In this document: one piece after another, positions 1-11,389 of the stretch | Position numbering within the stretch: the first letter of the stretch is position 1 | Layout: every line of letters begins with the position of its first letter | NCBI GenBank assembly: GCA_026686845.1 | Contig: JAIVEN010000018.1 | Location: forward strand, 11,999,001-12,063,000 | Length of the DNA: 64,000 nucleotides | Source: Adenanthera pavonina | Taxonomy: Eukaryota; Streptophyta; Magnoliopsida; Fabales; Fabaceae | Direction of reading: 5' to 3' | Notes under the pieces: model-generated | What the model was told of the DNA's origin: nothing | What the model saw: only the letters and a program-made list of their open reading frames with translations | Databases searched by the model: none | Made by a program: the position numbers and the translations under genes

Positions 1-1891
1 TGAATTTGCGCTGGCACACACCCTGATAAATTGTATTTGGTTTTTATGTTTTGTTGTTTTTATTTCTGATTTTGGTTTTTATTTGATCATGAATGTTTCT
101 TCTTTTCGCTTTTAGAGTTTGCCACAAGGGACCAATTCTCCGTGTGCATATAGAGCGTCAGTCAATTATACCATGAGTTAGGAGTTGCCATGGTATAAAC
201 ATTGGCTAAAGTTTTTATTTTATTTAATATTTATGAGTATCAATGGTTTTTTCTTATTTTATTATTTTTTAAAAAAAATAAAAAATAAAAATAAATGATT
301 CAATGAGAGCCGTCTATTTCAAATTTTTATTTTGGCCTTTATGTTCCGAGTGGTAACACCGTGGACATTTAAGTGTTAATTAACGAGCTGTGAGTGATAA
401 AGTCACCACAGATCATAATTGACTCTTTTTCTAAAAAAAAAAAAGAAGATAAATAAAATAAAATAAAAGAAATAAACAAATAAAAATAAATAATCTATGA
501 ATATATACATAAAAGTTATATTTTTAAAATTCCTTTTACCACTTTTCTTTCTATAAAACGATCATAATCGTGTTTGTTTTTGTAATTTAATATAAAGATG
601 ATTTCATTTATTTTAATTTTATCCAAGCCTTTTGCCTTCCGTCACGAGTGGTATCACCGTGAGCAAATAAGCGTAAATTGGCAAATTATGAGTGATCAAG
701 TCCCTATATATGTTGTTTGATTTTCATTTAAAATTTTTCTTCTGGTATTTTCTACTCCGAGTGGTAACACCGTGAGCATGTAAACTTAAATCAGTAATTT
801 GTGAGTGATAAAGTCACCACATATGCTGATTATTATTTTTCAACTCGTAATGATCACATTTTTTTTTAATTTCATTTTTCTAATAAATAAATAGGTGTTA
901 AAATGATTTTTATAATAAAAGAAGAAAAATAATTTGTACAAAAAAAAATTGAAGTTAACAAATTGTCTTCTTCCGATTTTTTATGCCTCTTTGTCTCGAG
1001 TGACACCACCGTGGACATTTAGGTATCAGTCGGTGTATTGTAAGTGATAAAGTCGCCACATAAACCAATTGATTTTATCATGTAAAAATAAATTCGTTTC
1101 CAAATATTTCCTTTTCAAATCTAATAAAATGTTCAAAATCACAAATAATTTTAATCCTATTTTTTAAATTGAGGAAAAATATATTTCCTCTTTTAGAATT
1201 TGATTAAACAAAAAATATATAATAAAAAATGAAAAGAGCAAATAATGGAAAGTAATCTGTTTTTTACAAATTAAAACATACCAACCAATTCTGAAAATTG
1301 TTTTCTTTGTGGAAAGACAAAATTATTTTCTATTAACATCTCTTTTCAAAGAAAATATATAATAAAAATATCAACCCAGTGACATGCATTTTTAGTCCGA
1401 ACTACATCGACTTTGATCCCTATCGCAGGGTACGTAGGCCCCAGGCTCTAATTCTGGGTCAAGTCCACTTTTGTAAATAAATAAGTATTCTCCTCTTAAT
1501 TTATTTTTCCCACCTTTTCATACTTTCATTCTTTATTTTCATTTTACATTTTTTTCTTATACTTATTTGTGCATGTGAATGGTAAAAGGGCAATCAAAAT
1601 AAATTTGTAAAAAGCCATAAAAAATTGCATGATCAACCTAAGGTAACCGTTCTCAGGAACGGGTGTTGTGGGGGTGCCTAACACCTTCCCCACTCACAAT
1701 CGTACTCCCGAACCCAACTCTGATTCGCAGACCAATCATTGTCCCCTTTTTTTGTTTTTATTCCGGTTTTCCAAAATTTCCCTCAAAATTTTGGTGGCGA
1801 CTCCCTCCGAGACCAGCCTCCCGCCGCGCGGGCCGGTTTCTCCCTTTTCTTTAATTTCTGCGCCATCCGCGTCGCATCCCCGGGAGTGACA
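1..1891 (+). mobile_element. 3' part of a Ty3-gypsy LTR, Tat/Ogre-like
   Basis: AT-rich sequence followed at 1400-1470 and 1634-1891 by a GC-richer tail. The tail contains a CGCAGGGTACGTAGGC-type block (about 1424), AACGGGTGTTGTG (about 1658), ACTCCCGAACCCAACTCTG (about 1704), GGTGGCGACTCC (about 1793) and a final CCCCGGGAGTGACA. From memory, this order of blocks is typical of the R-U5 end of Tat/Ogre-lineage gypsy LTRs, and the terminal CA at 1890-1891 would be the LTR end. No primer-binding site or coding sequence follows, so this may be a solo LTR whose start lies outside the window. The short ORFs at 1663-1889 are accidental. Confidence 0.5.
346..1070 (+). repeat. Four dispersed copies of a ~75-bp motif inside the gypsy LTR
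   Basis: A block with a GAGTGGTAACACCGTG-like start and a GTGAGTGATAAAGTCACCAC-like end recurs near 346, 645, 753 and 994 at irregular spacing (about 300, 108 and 241 bp). A weaker relative may lie near 130-200. The intervening sequence is AT-rich and not conserved. Confidence 0.6.
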
Positions 1892-3487
1892 TATATAATA
1901 AAAATCAGTTAATTAATGGCTATAAATTTATCTAAAACTTTCCAAATTTTCCATTATTTCCATTTAGATTAGATTTGGTAGATATAAAAGGAGTTTCATA
2001 TAAAAGGGAGAAAGAAAGAGAAATCTTTATGTAACATATTTAATACACATTATTCAAGTTTCTTAAAAAATAAATATAACCTGTTCAAGGAAGCATTTTC
2101 TTAATATAACCTCTTCAAGGAAGCATTTTCTTCCTCTCCTCCTTTTTCTAGTTCACTTATAAATAACACATTCTTATTAAACACGGCCAATAATCTCCCC
2201 CAATCCATCTCCCCTATTAATTAATTCCACAAGAATATTTAGGAGAAAGATAATTAATGCTTTTAATAATTTGCAATGGTGCTTAATAATAAATAAAGAC
2301 GTAGGTGCTCATAACATGAGGAGAGAATGTACAGGGAAAAAGACAAGCAAAAACCTAAGAGTAAGAATATTTTCCGCCAAGACCTTATTTGAAAATTTCA
2401 AATCTCCATGAATTAAATTTTCAATTGAGGTAAACTAAATTTTTAACTCAAAATCATGATTTGGAAATATTTTTTTATCCAAGATCTTGAATTGTCTTTT
2501 CCCAGATAAAACATGTCTTTTCCCAAATAAAAAATGTTTTCTAGGTAGCCATCCATTTCCCATCCACTAGACTATCATGCTGCCTTGTTGATACCTTGGT
2601 GCAAGGGGTCGTTTATTTAGATGATTAAGAGCCCGTTTGGATTATATTTTTATAAGAATAATTACAATTTATAAAAATAAAATTTGAATAAAAGTATAAA
2701 AGTTTACTATAAATCTGTTTGGATAAAAAAAATTATAGTTAGAAATCATGATTTAATTTGTAAAAATGCAAACCAAATAGATACTAATATTATATTGAAA
2801 TTATAATCTTCTACGCGGATAATGAAATGTGATGAAGGATTGAAGGCGAGCTTGTTAAAGTTTATTTTTATTAAAAATGCATAATGATTATTTTTAAAAT
2901 TAATTTAGTTGTTCTTTCAAAGTTTAGTGCTGTAAATTGAGGCTATTTCTTAAATCATTTTTTATAAAGTTACCGAAAGGAATTCTTAAAAAAAAAATTA
3001 AAAAAGATTAATTTCAGATATTAAGGTTTTTATATTATTAAAAGTTATTATCTGTGCTTAAATATCTACATTTTATATTCAGTTTTCACGTGCATGGAAG
3101 TGTCAAGTGTATTTCCTTACAAATTGAATTTTAAAATTATTTTTAGCTAATTATAATATTCTTAAAGTGAGATTTTTAAAATTATTCTTAATATTTGATA
3201 AAAAAATCATACACATTTTATTACATTAGTCTTTTAAATTTGTCAGTTAATTATTAGATTATAACTTATGATGAGAATTTCTATAAATAATTTCAAAACT
3301 TGAAAGTATCAAATTAAATTTTATATTTATAATAATATTATTATAAAATTATATATTACCATATTTTAATTGAATGATCTAATAACAAGACCATAAACAT
3401 TATCGCTTCTAATCATATTTTGTAATAGTCTCTCTCTCAATTTTGGCCTCAATATTTTCTCTCTAAATATACACACGTGTGTGATGT

Positions 3488-3518
<31 letters not shown>

Positions 3519-3940
3519 CACATGTACTATAGATAATACATATATACACACAAATGCATATAAGCTCTGTCGCTCTCATTTACTTAGGTTAACATATAGA
3601 ATTGTACACTATAGTCAACTGGCATATTCTCCAATATTCCAATCTCGTTGGTCCTCGCATAAATGATGCAAATACAATATTTCAATTATATTGTGTTCCA
3701 CTATAATATGCTTTAAAAAAACAAATCACTTACCAAAAAGATTTTAGTATAGTTGGGTCCCTTAAACATGATATCCTATGTTAAATTCCTAATTGTGTGT
3801 ATGAAAAAGGTTTTGTCTGGAGAAGTAAAACTCATTTCGGTGATTTCTACATCTCGAAAGAATTAATTTTTAACTATCAGTTGGGGAATATTCTTGGTTC
3901 TTCGAAAAAAAAAGTGACCTAAAATTTTGGATAAAAAAGG
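1892..3940. other. Intergenic AT-rich sequence, no gene
   Basis: No ORF with recognisable content. It holds a 30-bp tandem duplication (2072-2131) and a CA/TA microsatellite near 3483-3520. A block at about 2630-2790 begins with GAGCCCGTTTGGAT and later has CAAACCAAATAG, which could be a decayed MITE but lacks clear ends. Confidence 0.5.
2072..2131. repeat. 30-bp tandem duplication
   Basis: ATATAACCT(G/C)TTCAAGGAAG plus GCATTTTCTT occurs twice head to tail with a 30-bp period and one or two differences. Confidence 0.85.
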
Positions 3941-3949
3941 TAGTTTATT

Positions 3950-4064
3950 GTAGGGGTGTTCAACCAATTCTATGGCTCTATCCTACCTGACATATGAGAT
4001 TGGTTTCAGAGACTGGTCGAGTTGCGCACAAGGTTGAGGAGAGACCCAGTCTCACCTAGTCCTA

Positions 4065-4101
<37 letters not shown>

Positions 4102-4420
4102 ATTTTATAAGTTTTTTGAAAAAATTTAATCTTTTAATTTTATTTAAAATTGTAGATTGATTTATTAATATTATGTAAAAATAATGAATTATTATTAAAT
4201 ATTTATAATTTTAATAAATTTTATTTTTTATTATAATATTATTTTTTAAGGAAATATATTTTAAATGAATGTAATAATTACTAAAATTAACTTGTTTTAC
4301 TCGTTAAAACCAAGTCAACCCTAATTTCGTATGTCGGGTTAGTCCAATATTATGCAATCTTAGAAATATTGGATATCAGATTAATTATCAACCTGATCTT
4401 ACTTAGTTTTTGTGCACCCT
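3950..4420. mobile_element. hAT-like MITE with flanking direct repeat
   Basis: Non-coding element beginning GTAGGGGTGTTCAACC and ending TGTGCACCCT. These ends form an imperfect terminal inverted repeat of the hAT-MITE type. The 9-mer TAGTTTATT flanks it on both sides (3941-3949 and 4421-4429) and is taken as the target-site duplication. hAT usually makes 8 bp, so one base or the exact edge is uncertain. A (GT)n(AT)n microsatellite (about 4065-4101) lies inside. Confidence 0.65.
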
Positions 4421-4682
4421 TAGTTTATTAAACCTAAATTTTATAGTCAAGTTTATTTTTATTTTATTTCTCAAATATTAAAGCAACTACTACAACCTAT
4501 TTTATTTTATTTTATTTTTGGTATATTCCTAGTCAAGAACCATAATGCCAAGGGCTCGTCAGTTAGTACCTTCCTCCGGTCCTCAAAAAAAATACTACAA
4601 CCTATTTTTCAGAGGTTCTTTTTTTTTCGACTTTATCATAGGTTCATATTATTATATTAATTAGCATATGTTATATATAGTA

Positions 4683-4964
4683 TCTCCGGTCTATATTATA
4701 AGATATTTTGTATCAATTAATACATATTAAGAAAATTATTTTTTTAACTAAAATCAATGTAAAAAATATCAATATTTCTTATTTTATCCTTATTAAATAT
4801 TACATTTTATTATTATTGTAGGACTATAAATGAGGAAAGAGGAAGTATTAAAGATATGGATAAAATAGAAAAAAAATATCTTATGTCCTATATTTTGAGT
4901 TAAAAACTTATCATATAAAATATTTTATAATATAAATCAGAAATTCTATAATATAAATCGGAGA
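4683..4964. mobile_element. Stowaway-like (Tc1/mariner) MITE
   Basis: 282-bp AT-rich element with long imperfect terminal inverted repeats. The left end reads TCTCCGGTCTATATTATAAG and the right end is its near reverse complement, finishing AAATCGGAGA. TA dinucleotides flank both ends (4681-4682, 4965-4966), as expected for Stowaway. The right inverted repeat is partly duplicated (about 4920-4964). No coding capacity. Confidence 0.7.
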
Positions 4965-5063
4965 TAATATATATATATATATATATATCAACGTGTTTGC
5001 AATAACATGATCAGTTAATCTAATAGTGCACGTTTTTGTGTTTGGGGCGGTCGGGGGAGTAAG

Positions 5064-5163
5064 CTCTTTGCACGCGGATATAGTCAATTTGAGTGAACCA
5101 TTTTTTCTTAAAACTCTTTGCACGCATATACAGTCAATTTGAATGAACCATTTTTTTTTTTAA
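5064..5163. repeat. 50-bp tandem duplication
   Basis: The block beginning CTCTTTGCACGC and ending in a T-rich tract after GAACCA occurs at 5064 and again at 5114, with few differences. Confidence 0.8.
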
Positions 5164-6486
5164 AAAAACATCTCTTCTACCAAATAACTTTATTTTGTTT
5201 CTATTAGCAGTTATTTTATGACTATGAAGTACTAATACTTAGGAAAAGTAAAAATATTCATATCTAATATACAATATAATATAATACATGTTTTGTACTT
5301 GTGTATATATATTTATCAATATTCATTTATATCATTTTGCATTCATTTATATCACTTCAAATTTTGAAAGTAAAATATAATCATTTTTATTTTTATGGTG
5401 AGAAAAGGAAGTCTTATGAATATTTGTAAAAATTTAATGTTTCTTTTTTTTTTTGTCCAATGATATTTCTTTGTTAGGAAGGAAGAGCAAAGATTTTATT
5501 TATAAGTTGTTATAATTATTTTATTTTTTGTTTAAATATTTATATTATAATTTTTAGAATATTTAATACTCTTTTTTTCTAATAAGTTAATTTATTGATT
5601 ATATATATAAATAATTATATAAATAATATAACTTATAAATATTATCCAATATATTAAAATTTAAAAAATTATCGTATCTTTTATATTGTATTGTATTGTA
5701 TTAGATACAAGTATCAATATTATAAAGTTTTATGATAATACTGGTGAATTTGTATAAAGCCCAAGATAATATATTATTTATCACTTATGAACAGTATGGA
5801 TCCTTACATTTTTTATATTTTATATTGATACATTGATAGAAAACATTTTTTTTTCCAGAATTGATAGAAAACATTGAATGATAGGGAAAAAGTGGCAGAG
5901 AACAATAAAGAAGGTATCTATTTCTGAGGTGATTTTTCTTTATAAACCAATATACAGGAATTCCATAGTTTGATCGAGATAGACATGAGCGGGATTCGTG
6001 TAAAATTAGAGATAATGAAACATAAGGACCTAAAAATTTATTTTATTTATTTATTTTTTGGTAAATGTTTTATTTATTTAAAGACGACAAGTTTTAAAAA
6101 TTCTGCTAAGGACTTCAGGACCCGAGAATTTAAGGGAAATTAAAGACAATGATGTCCATAGTAAATGATGAATGTTTGACTAGTAACATGTGGTAAGATA
6201 ATTGGTGAATGTTGAATGTATATGTGGAGGTAATACAATATTTACCGAATCCATTAACATGAAATCTTGTTGTGATAGTATACTTCAAAGTATATTATAA
6301 TTTAGAATAGATTAATCTGTTTCGATCTAGTTGAAATAAAATAGGTTTAAAATATCGGATACTTTGAGAAAACAAGGAAGATATAACTAATACTTTGAAA
6401 ATTAGATTCATTATTGAATTAATATATAGAAGCACTAGTGCAAGATTTGTTTATTTATTATTATTTTTTTGCCATGGATTCATTGG
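5164..6486. other. Intergenic AT-rich sequence, no feature recognised
   Basis: Both strands lack ORFs of coding character, and no terminal inverted repeats or target duplications were seen. Confidence 0.5.
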
Positions 6487-6494
6487 TTTAATCT

Positions 6495-7177
6495 AAGGAT
6501 ATTCAGCTGTGTGGTATGTGTTGATTTTTGGCAAAATTAAATTAAATCAAACCAAATTGATTTTCACAAAACCTATTCAATTTTATAAAGAGGTCAGACT
6601 AGTTTGATTTTTTGGAGGCTTGATTTATTTTGGGATTGGTTTGAATCAAGTTTGGATGAATTATTGTTACACTATTAATAATATTTCTTTAAATCTTTAT
6701 AGTTTTACGATTTTTAATCTTCAACAATTTGTTTGAAAACTAAACTAATATTTCTAAATTCTAATTTCACATTAAAAATAAAAATGACATTCTTCTATTA
6801 ATTATTATTGTTGTAAACATTCTTAAATTTGGATCTTTTATTATAATTTTTTTATTTTGTGTGGATATTGCAGTTTATTTTTATATCTCATTAAAGGATA
6901 AATTGTTAAAATAATGAATTTAGTATTTTTAAAAACATAACATTTTTATATCCAAAATAAAAGATCCATATCTTATAAAAAATAGTTAATAGAATAATAT
7001 ATATCAAGTTTGGTTCTATTTTGTTTAAAGCTTGAAAGCTCAAAATTCAAGCAAATCAAACAATTTGGTGTTTTCAATTTTAAAAACCAAATCATACTTT
7101 AATATTAATCGGTTTATATCAATTTGATTTGGTTTAGTTCAATGTTATTGGTTTGGTTTGATTTTAAGCACTTTTAA
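6495..7177. mobile_element. hAT-like MITE
   Basis: Starts AAGGATATTCAGCTG and ends GCACTTTTAA, with repeated GGTTTGGTTTG / CAAACCAAA stretches near both ends typical of a common plant hAT-MITE class. The flanking octamers TTTAATCT (6487-6494) and TTTAATCA (7178-7185) match at 7 of 8 positions, consistent with an aged 8-bp target duplication. Non-coding. Confidence 0.5.
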
Positions 7178-7399
7178 TTTAATCATAGTTAAATTGTTTC
7201 TAATAAAAAATATGTATTTTTAATTTTATATTATATGCTTTTAATCATAGATTTTTTTTTTGGCCAACATATAGATTATCTTAGATAAAAAATAGCAAAA
7301 AATACATTTCTAATATATAACACTTAGTTAGTTATATAATTTAAAAATAAAAACTAATTTAGATAAGTTTATGAATTCAGAAAAATATATTACTGATTT

Positions 7400-7620
7400 T
7401 TTTTGAGGTTATTCTTTAACTTCCCAGTCAGATTGCTATTTGATTCCGCGCCACCGCTAGGCGTGCTGCAAGCATTTCCCGTCACTCGCTCGGTGCGTGC
7501 AGTGGATAATACAGCGGATGCTGGCAAAAAAAAAAAAAAATCACCATGAACAAGAAGAAAATGGAGCGGATCTCCTGCGGTTAAAAGAATTCGTCTAATA
7601 TCATCCACTAGATTTCTCTA
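7400..7620. other. Locally GC-rich island of unknown origin
   Basis: Within very AT-rich DNA, about 7440-7530 is markedly GC-richer (for example CGCGCCACCGCTAGGCGTGC and CCCGTCACTCGCTCGG). A 72-codon minus-strand ORF covers it but resembles no family I know. It may be a captured gene fragment or a retroelement scrap. Confidence 0.3.
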
Positions 7621-7698
7621 ATAACTTACGACATGACACGTGGAGGTAATCTTTTTCCCAAAGTTGCTTTGCAAAATCAATGCAACAAGTATAGCATT

Positions 7699-8137
7699 TA
7701 GAACTGATAAAATGGGTCAAGTCTGATGGGTAGATCAAAAAATCTGAAAAAATAAATAGGTTAAGCCTCAATTTTTAGGATCAAAATATAATTCGAGCTT
7801 TTCGGACTCGACCTGTTTAGGTCCGGCCTGAAAGCCCATTTCTTTTTCCTTTTCTTTTTATTTAAAATATTAAAAAATATATATTATTTTACTAAATAGT
7901 GATATATAAATTGTAAAATTTAAATATTATGTTAATTTTTGATGAATTATGATGATAATTAGTTGTATTAATTTAAATAATTATATAAAAAAATTATACA
8001 AAAAAACCTGAAAAATATTAAAAAATAAAAAAAGCCCGTGGCTCAACTTGTAGGCTTAATCCCACGGGCTCGGGTTTGAAGTTTCAAGCCCGTTTGTCAA
8101 ATCGGGCTTTTAGACACAGTCCAATTTGACAGCTCTA
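7699..8137. mobile_element. hAT-like MITE
   Basis: Left end TAGAACTGATAAAATGGG and right end CAATTTGACAGCTCTA form an imperfect inverted repeat. The interior holds complementary GGCCTGAAAGCCCA and AGCCCGTGGCTC-type stretches. This is the familiar TAGAGCTGTCAAAATGGG class of plant hAT MITE. No intact target duplication was found, so the copy is old. Confidence 0.55.
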
Positions 8138-8306
8138 ATCTCATCCTCTCTTCTAGCAACATTTATTTAATTAAAAAGTAATGTGTCATGATATTAATCA
8201 TTGGATACATCTAACGGTTTCCCTTGACTGAATGCACTCTTTAAAGTCAAAAACATGACTACATGGAATCCATTTTTTGACTACATGGAATCCATTGTAA
8301 AAGATG

Positions 8307-8574
8307 GTTCATCTATTTCAAAATAATTAACATTTTGAATCTTTTTTCTTATTTTAAGATAAAATATCATTTTATAATTTTTAAGATAATATTAATTATC
8401 TTTTGACAAGTTTACCATTAATAATGACACTATTAGTGAGTTGTTTAAATATTCTTAAATAATAATACTATAGTAAAATACACTCATATTTTACGAATTA
8501 CTAAGTTATTTACAAGTTTTTGTAATCAATATGTATAATCCTAAAGTGACAATTATTTTGAAATCCAGGGAGTT
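8307..8574. mobile_element. Stowaway-like MITE
   Basis: Inverted ends CTATTTCAAAATAATTAAC (8313-8331) and GACAATTATTTTGAAATCC (8548-8566) fit the Stowaway end class. The outermost bases have decayed. A short duplication (TGACTACATGGAATCCATT twice, about 8258-8297) lies just to the left. Confidence 0.55.
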
Positions 8575-8822
8575 ATAACATTTGATTGAATTGGCCCATC
8601 TAGTTTGTTTTCATAACCTTGCTTATATATGGTTCAATAATTAGTAAATATTTGATGCATAAGTAGTAACATTTGAATCTTAAATCCAATTTACTATAAG
8701 CAAGAAATCCAAGAATATGGTAGTAAAATACAATTTATTACTCATTTTGGTAGAGAATATAATTTATTTACTAAGACGTAGTTTTTTTTTAACACTTATT
8801 AGTTCATAAAATTTATAACTTA

Positions 8823-9597
8823 GGCAAAAATACACATTTAATCCTTGAATTTTGTGTTAGATTTTTTTAAATCCTTTAATTTTAAAAAGTTTCATTACAA
8901 TTTTTTAACTTTTAAACTACAAACAAAAATTTCATAATCTTTAACACCGTTAAATATTTAATAGAAAATTATGATTTGTCTTAGAATCCCTAATTTATAA
9001 TTATAGTTAAAATATTTTAAATTCTTAAAATAAATAATAACAATATTAAAAATAAATATTATTTTATAAGTTTTATTTTAAAGTTGTAATTATTTATTTT
9101 AAAATTTTAAAAAATATTTTATTTATAAAAAATCATTTAGTCTCTCTCTTATTCAAGGATAATTCATAAATTAAATTAGAAGCACTCATAAAAAATGCTT
9201 TAACTAATCAAACCAACCCTCATCTTTTTACCCATAACCATAAAAACAATGAAAGGTGATTAGAGTTTTATTTTTACATTTACAATATTTATTTTAAAAA
9301 ATGTTTCAATTAAAGTTATAAGTGGTTAGAATTTTATTTTTAAGAATAGAATGTTTATTTTAAAAAATATTTCAAGTATAATTATAAGATTAATAACTAC
9401 ACACTAATACAAATAACTAATAAGTTAGGTTTTAAAATGGCAATTCATCATTTTCATTAAATATTTAACAATGTTAAAAATTAGGAAGTTTTTAACTTTA
9501 TTTTTAAAATTAAAGGATTATGATAAAACTAAATAAAAGTTGAAGGACCAAAATAAAATGGATCTCAAAATTAAATGACTAAGAGTTCACTTTTACC
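8823..9597. mobile_element. Mutator-like MITE with perfect 9-bp target duplication
   Basis: 775-bp non-coding element. It starts GGCAAAAATACAC and ends GTTCACTTTTACC, and about 35 terminal bases pair imperfectly as inverted repeats. TATAACTTA occurs immediately outside both ends (8814-8822 and 9598-9606). Nine bases is the hallmark length for Mutator-superfamily insertions. Confidence 0.75.
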
Positions 9598-9900
9598 TAT
9601 AACTTAATATATGCATGATATGCAGTGATTTTAAAATCCAACTCATCTTGATTAAATTATAATGGTTTGACGTGTCACAATATGTATTTTCAAATTTTAT
9701 ATATTAAAAAATATAATATGAAGAATGAAAGGACTAAACTAAAAAAAGCATTGTAGAGTTCATTTTTTTTTGTAATTCTAAAAGAAACTTAAATGTGTAA
9801 TTTTAATTATATATATATTTATGGTAAAAAAACTCTATTAAGTTTCAATTAAATATAATTAAAGCATCTTTATAAAAACGCAATTAAAAACCATATATGA

Positions 9901-9922
9901 CACACACACACACACACACACA
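9901..9922. repeat. (CA)n microsatellite
   Basis: Eleven uninterrupted CA units. Confidence 0.95.
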
Positions 9923-10850
9923 TATTTTAAGACAAGATATTAATTTAAAGAAGGGTCATTTTGATACTAATTTATTACGAGTAAATTTAATATAGTTTTG
10001 TGGCTGTGGCATTAATTAATAATTATATTGCTTGCTTATACATACTACTTGCCTGGGCTGTGCATATACTTGGACATCCCTGTCCACAAAGAGAGAGAAT
10101 AATAAATACGGAGAACAATTGGAAAAAAGGGGTAAAAACTACAAATTTCACAAATTTTGAACATTGTAATTATTTTAATAGATATATATATATGTATAAA
10201 CACATAATATATTTAGATATATTTTCTTGTAAATTACAAAATATTTGAGGAATAAACTACATTATTTTTTATTTTTGTACTATGCAACTTATTATAAATT
10301 TATATATGCATATATTGATATATTAATTTACATTTAGTATATACTATTCCTCATGCTAAATATTTCGAGAAAATTAAAATTAATATATTACTATATAAAA
10401 TCAAAATCATCTATCACTATTTATTTGTCATTTATTAGTATGATATTAGTATAAAATTAAATCATTTATTAGCATAATTTATTTTTTATTAAAGTGATAT
10501 TTTCAATTTTTATTATACATTTCTTTTGAAAAAAATTATTTCCACTCAATGCATGGAGAAGGTTTATAGATTTTGGCACGACATATAGAGTTTAGTAAAA
10601 AATTTAAACGAGTATTCAATTATCTCCTTTTATTTATTTGTTTTATGGAATGAATTGATTTTATAAAAAATGGGGTCATAATTTAATAATGTGCAGCAAT
10701 TTTATCATAGCATTCGGTGATTTGGGTGATGATGCAAATTGATTCCACTAAGCAATGGTGGCTAGCAGCGGAATGGAAGCTTTTGGTTTGTTTTTTTCGC
10801 CCGAAGAAGCTTACGGGTTTCGATGAGAATATTCAAAATGGGAAAGCGCG
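9923..10850. other. Distal upstream region of the PRR gene, no feature recognised
   Basis: AT-rich. The ORF at 10000-10248 has no coding character. I saw no mobile-element ends here. Confidence 0.5.
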
Positions 10851-10852
10851 TT

Positions 10853-11108
10853 CACGTGACACCCCAGGAAACGACATCGTCTGGAGCCCAATTACAGCAA
10901 AGTGGGGAAGCAGCATCTTTAACTCTTCTCACATTTGTGCCACGTGTCGTTTCGAGATCTGGAGGATCACGTGGGATCCCTGCCTAACTATTCACAGCCC
11001 AGCTTTAGATGTATGTCCACGTCATCCTCTTCCAATCGCACGTGGCCATCCTACGTGTCCACGTTCAAGGCCTCCATCCCATCACGTCAGCACCGCGGGT
11101 CCCACGTA
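10853..11108 (+). promoter_or_regulatory. Dense cluster of G-box/ACGT-core elements in the PRR promoter
   Basis: Nine ACGT cores occur within about 255 bp, at 10854, 10942, 10969, 11019, 11040, 11053, 11061, 11084 and 11104. Four are perfect CACGTG G-boxes (10853, 10941, 10968, 11039); the rest are CACGTC, TACGTG, CACGTT, CACGTC and CACGTA types. The last overlaps GGTCCCAC (11098-11105), the form of a TCP-binding site known from the clock gene CCA1. The cluster is also GC-richer than its surroundings. G-boxes are bound by bZIP (HY5, ABF) and bHLH (PIF) factors, so light, temperature or stress input to the PRR gene is inferred. The ORF 10717-11109 over this stretch is coincidental. Confidence 0.75.
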
Positions 11109-11270
11109 GTATCTCTCTTACTCTTTACCCATTATCTATGTTTTCTTTTTTAATTTGATTTTTCGCCTCCAAAATTTCACCCTCACCTTTTTTTCTTCTT
11201 TCGCCTTCTGCGTCACCCAGAGCTTTCTCACCGTTGAAGCTTTGCTTTGTTCCTTACATTTATTCGTGAT

Positions 11271-11280
11271 TATTTATAAA
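11271..11280 (+). promoter_or_regulatory. Candidate TATA box
   Basis: TATTTATAAA lies about 110 bp before the proposed leader-exon splice donor and downstream of the G-box cluster. The transcription start is not determined by the sequence alone. Confidence 0.35.
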
Positions 11281-11389
11281 GGAAATCCTCCGAATGTTTT
11301 AAACCAGCAAGCTTTATTTGTTTAAGTTTTCTCTCGAAGCAGCGAGTTGCCCACCGAGTTATTCTACCTGCTTTGTTGGTTTCCTGCAA

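Noticed and set aside
1663..1889. Two overlapping ORFs at the LTR end
   Set aside because: They arise from the GC-rich U5 region and have no protein similarity I can recognise.
10717..11109. 130-codon ORF over the promoter
   Set aside because: No homology recognised; it coincides with the GC-richer G-box cluster that explains its openness.
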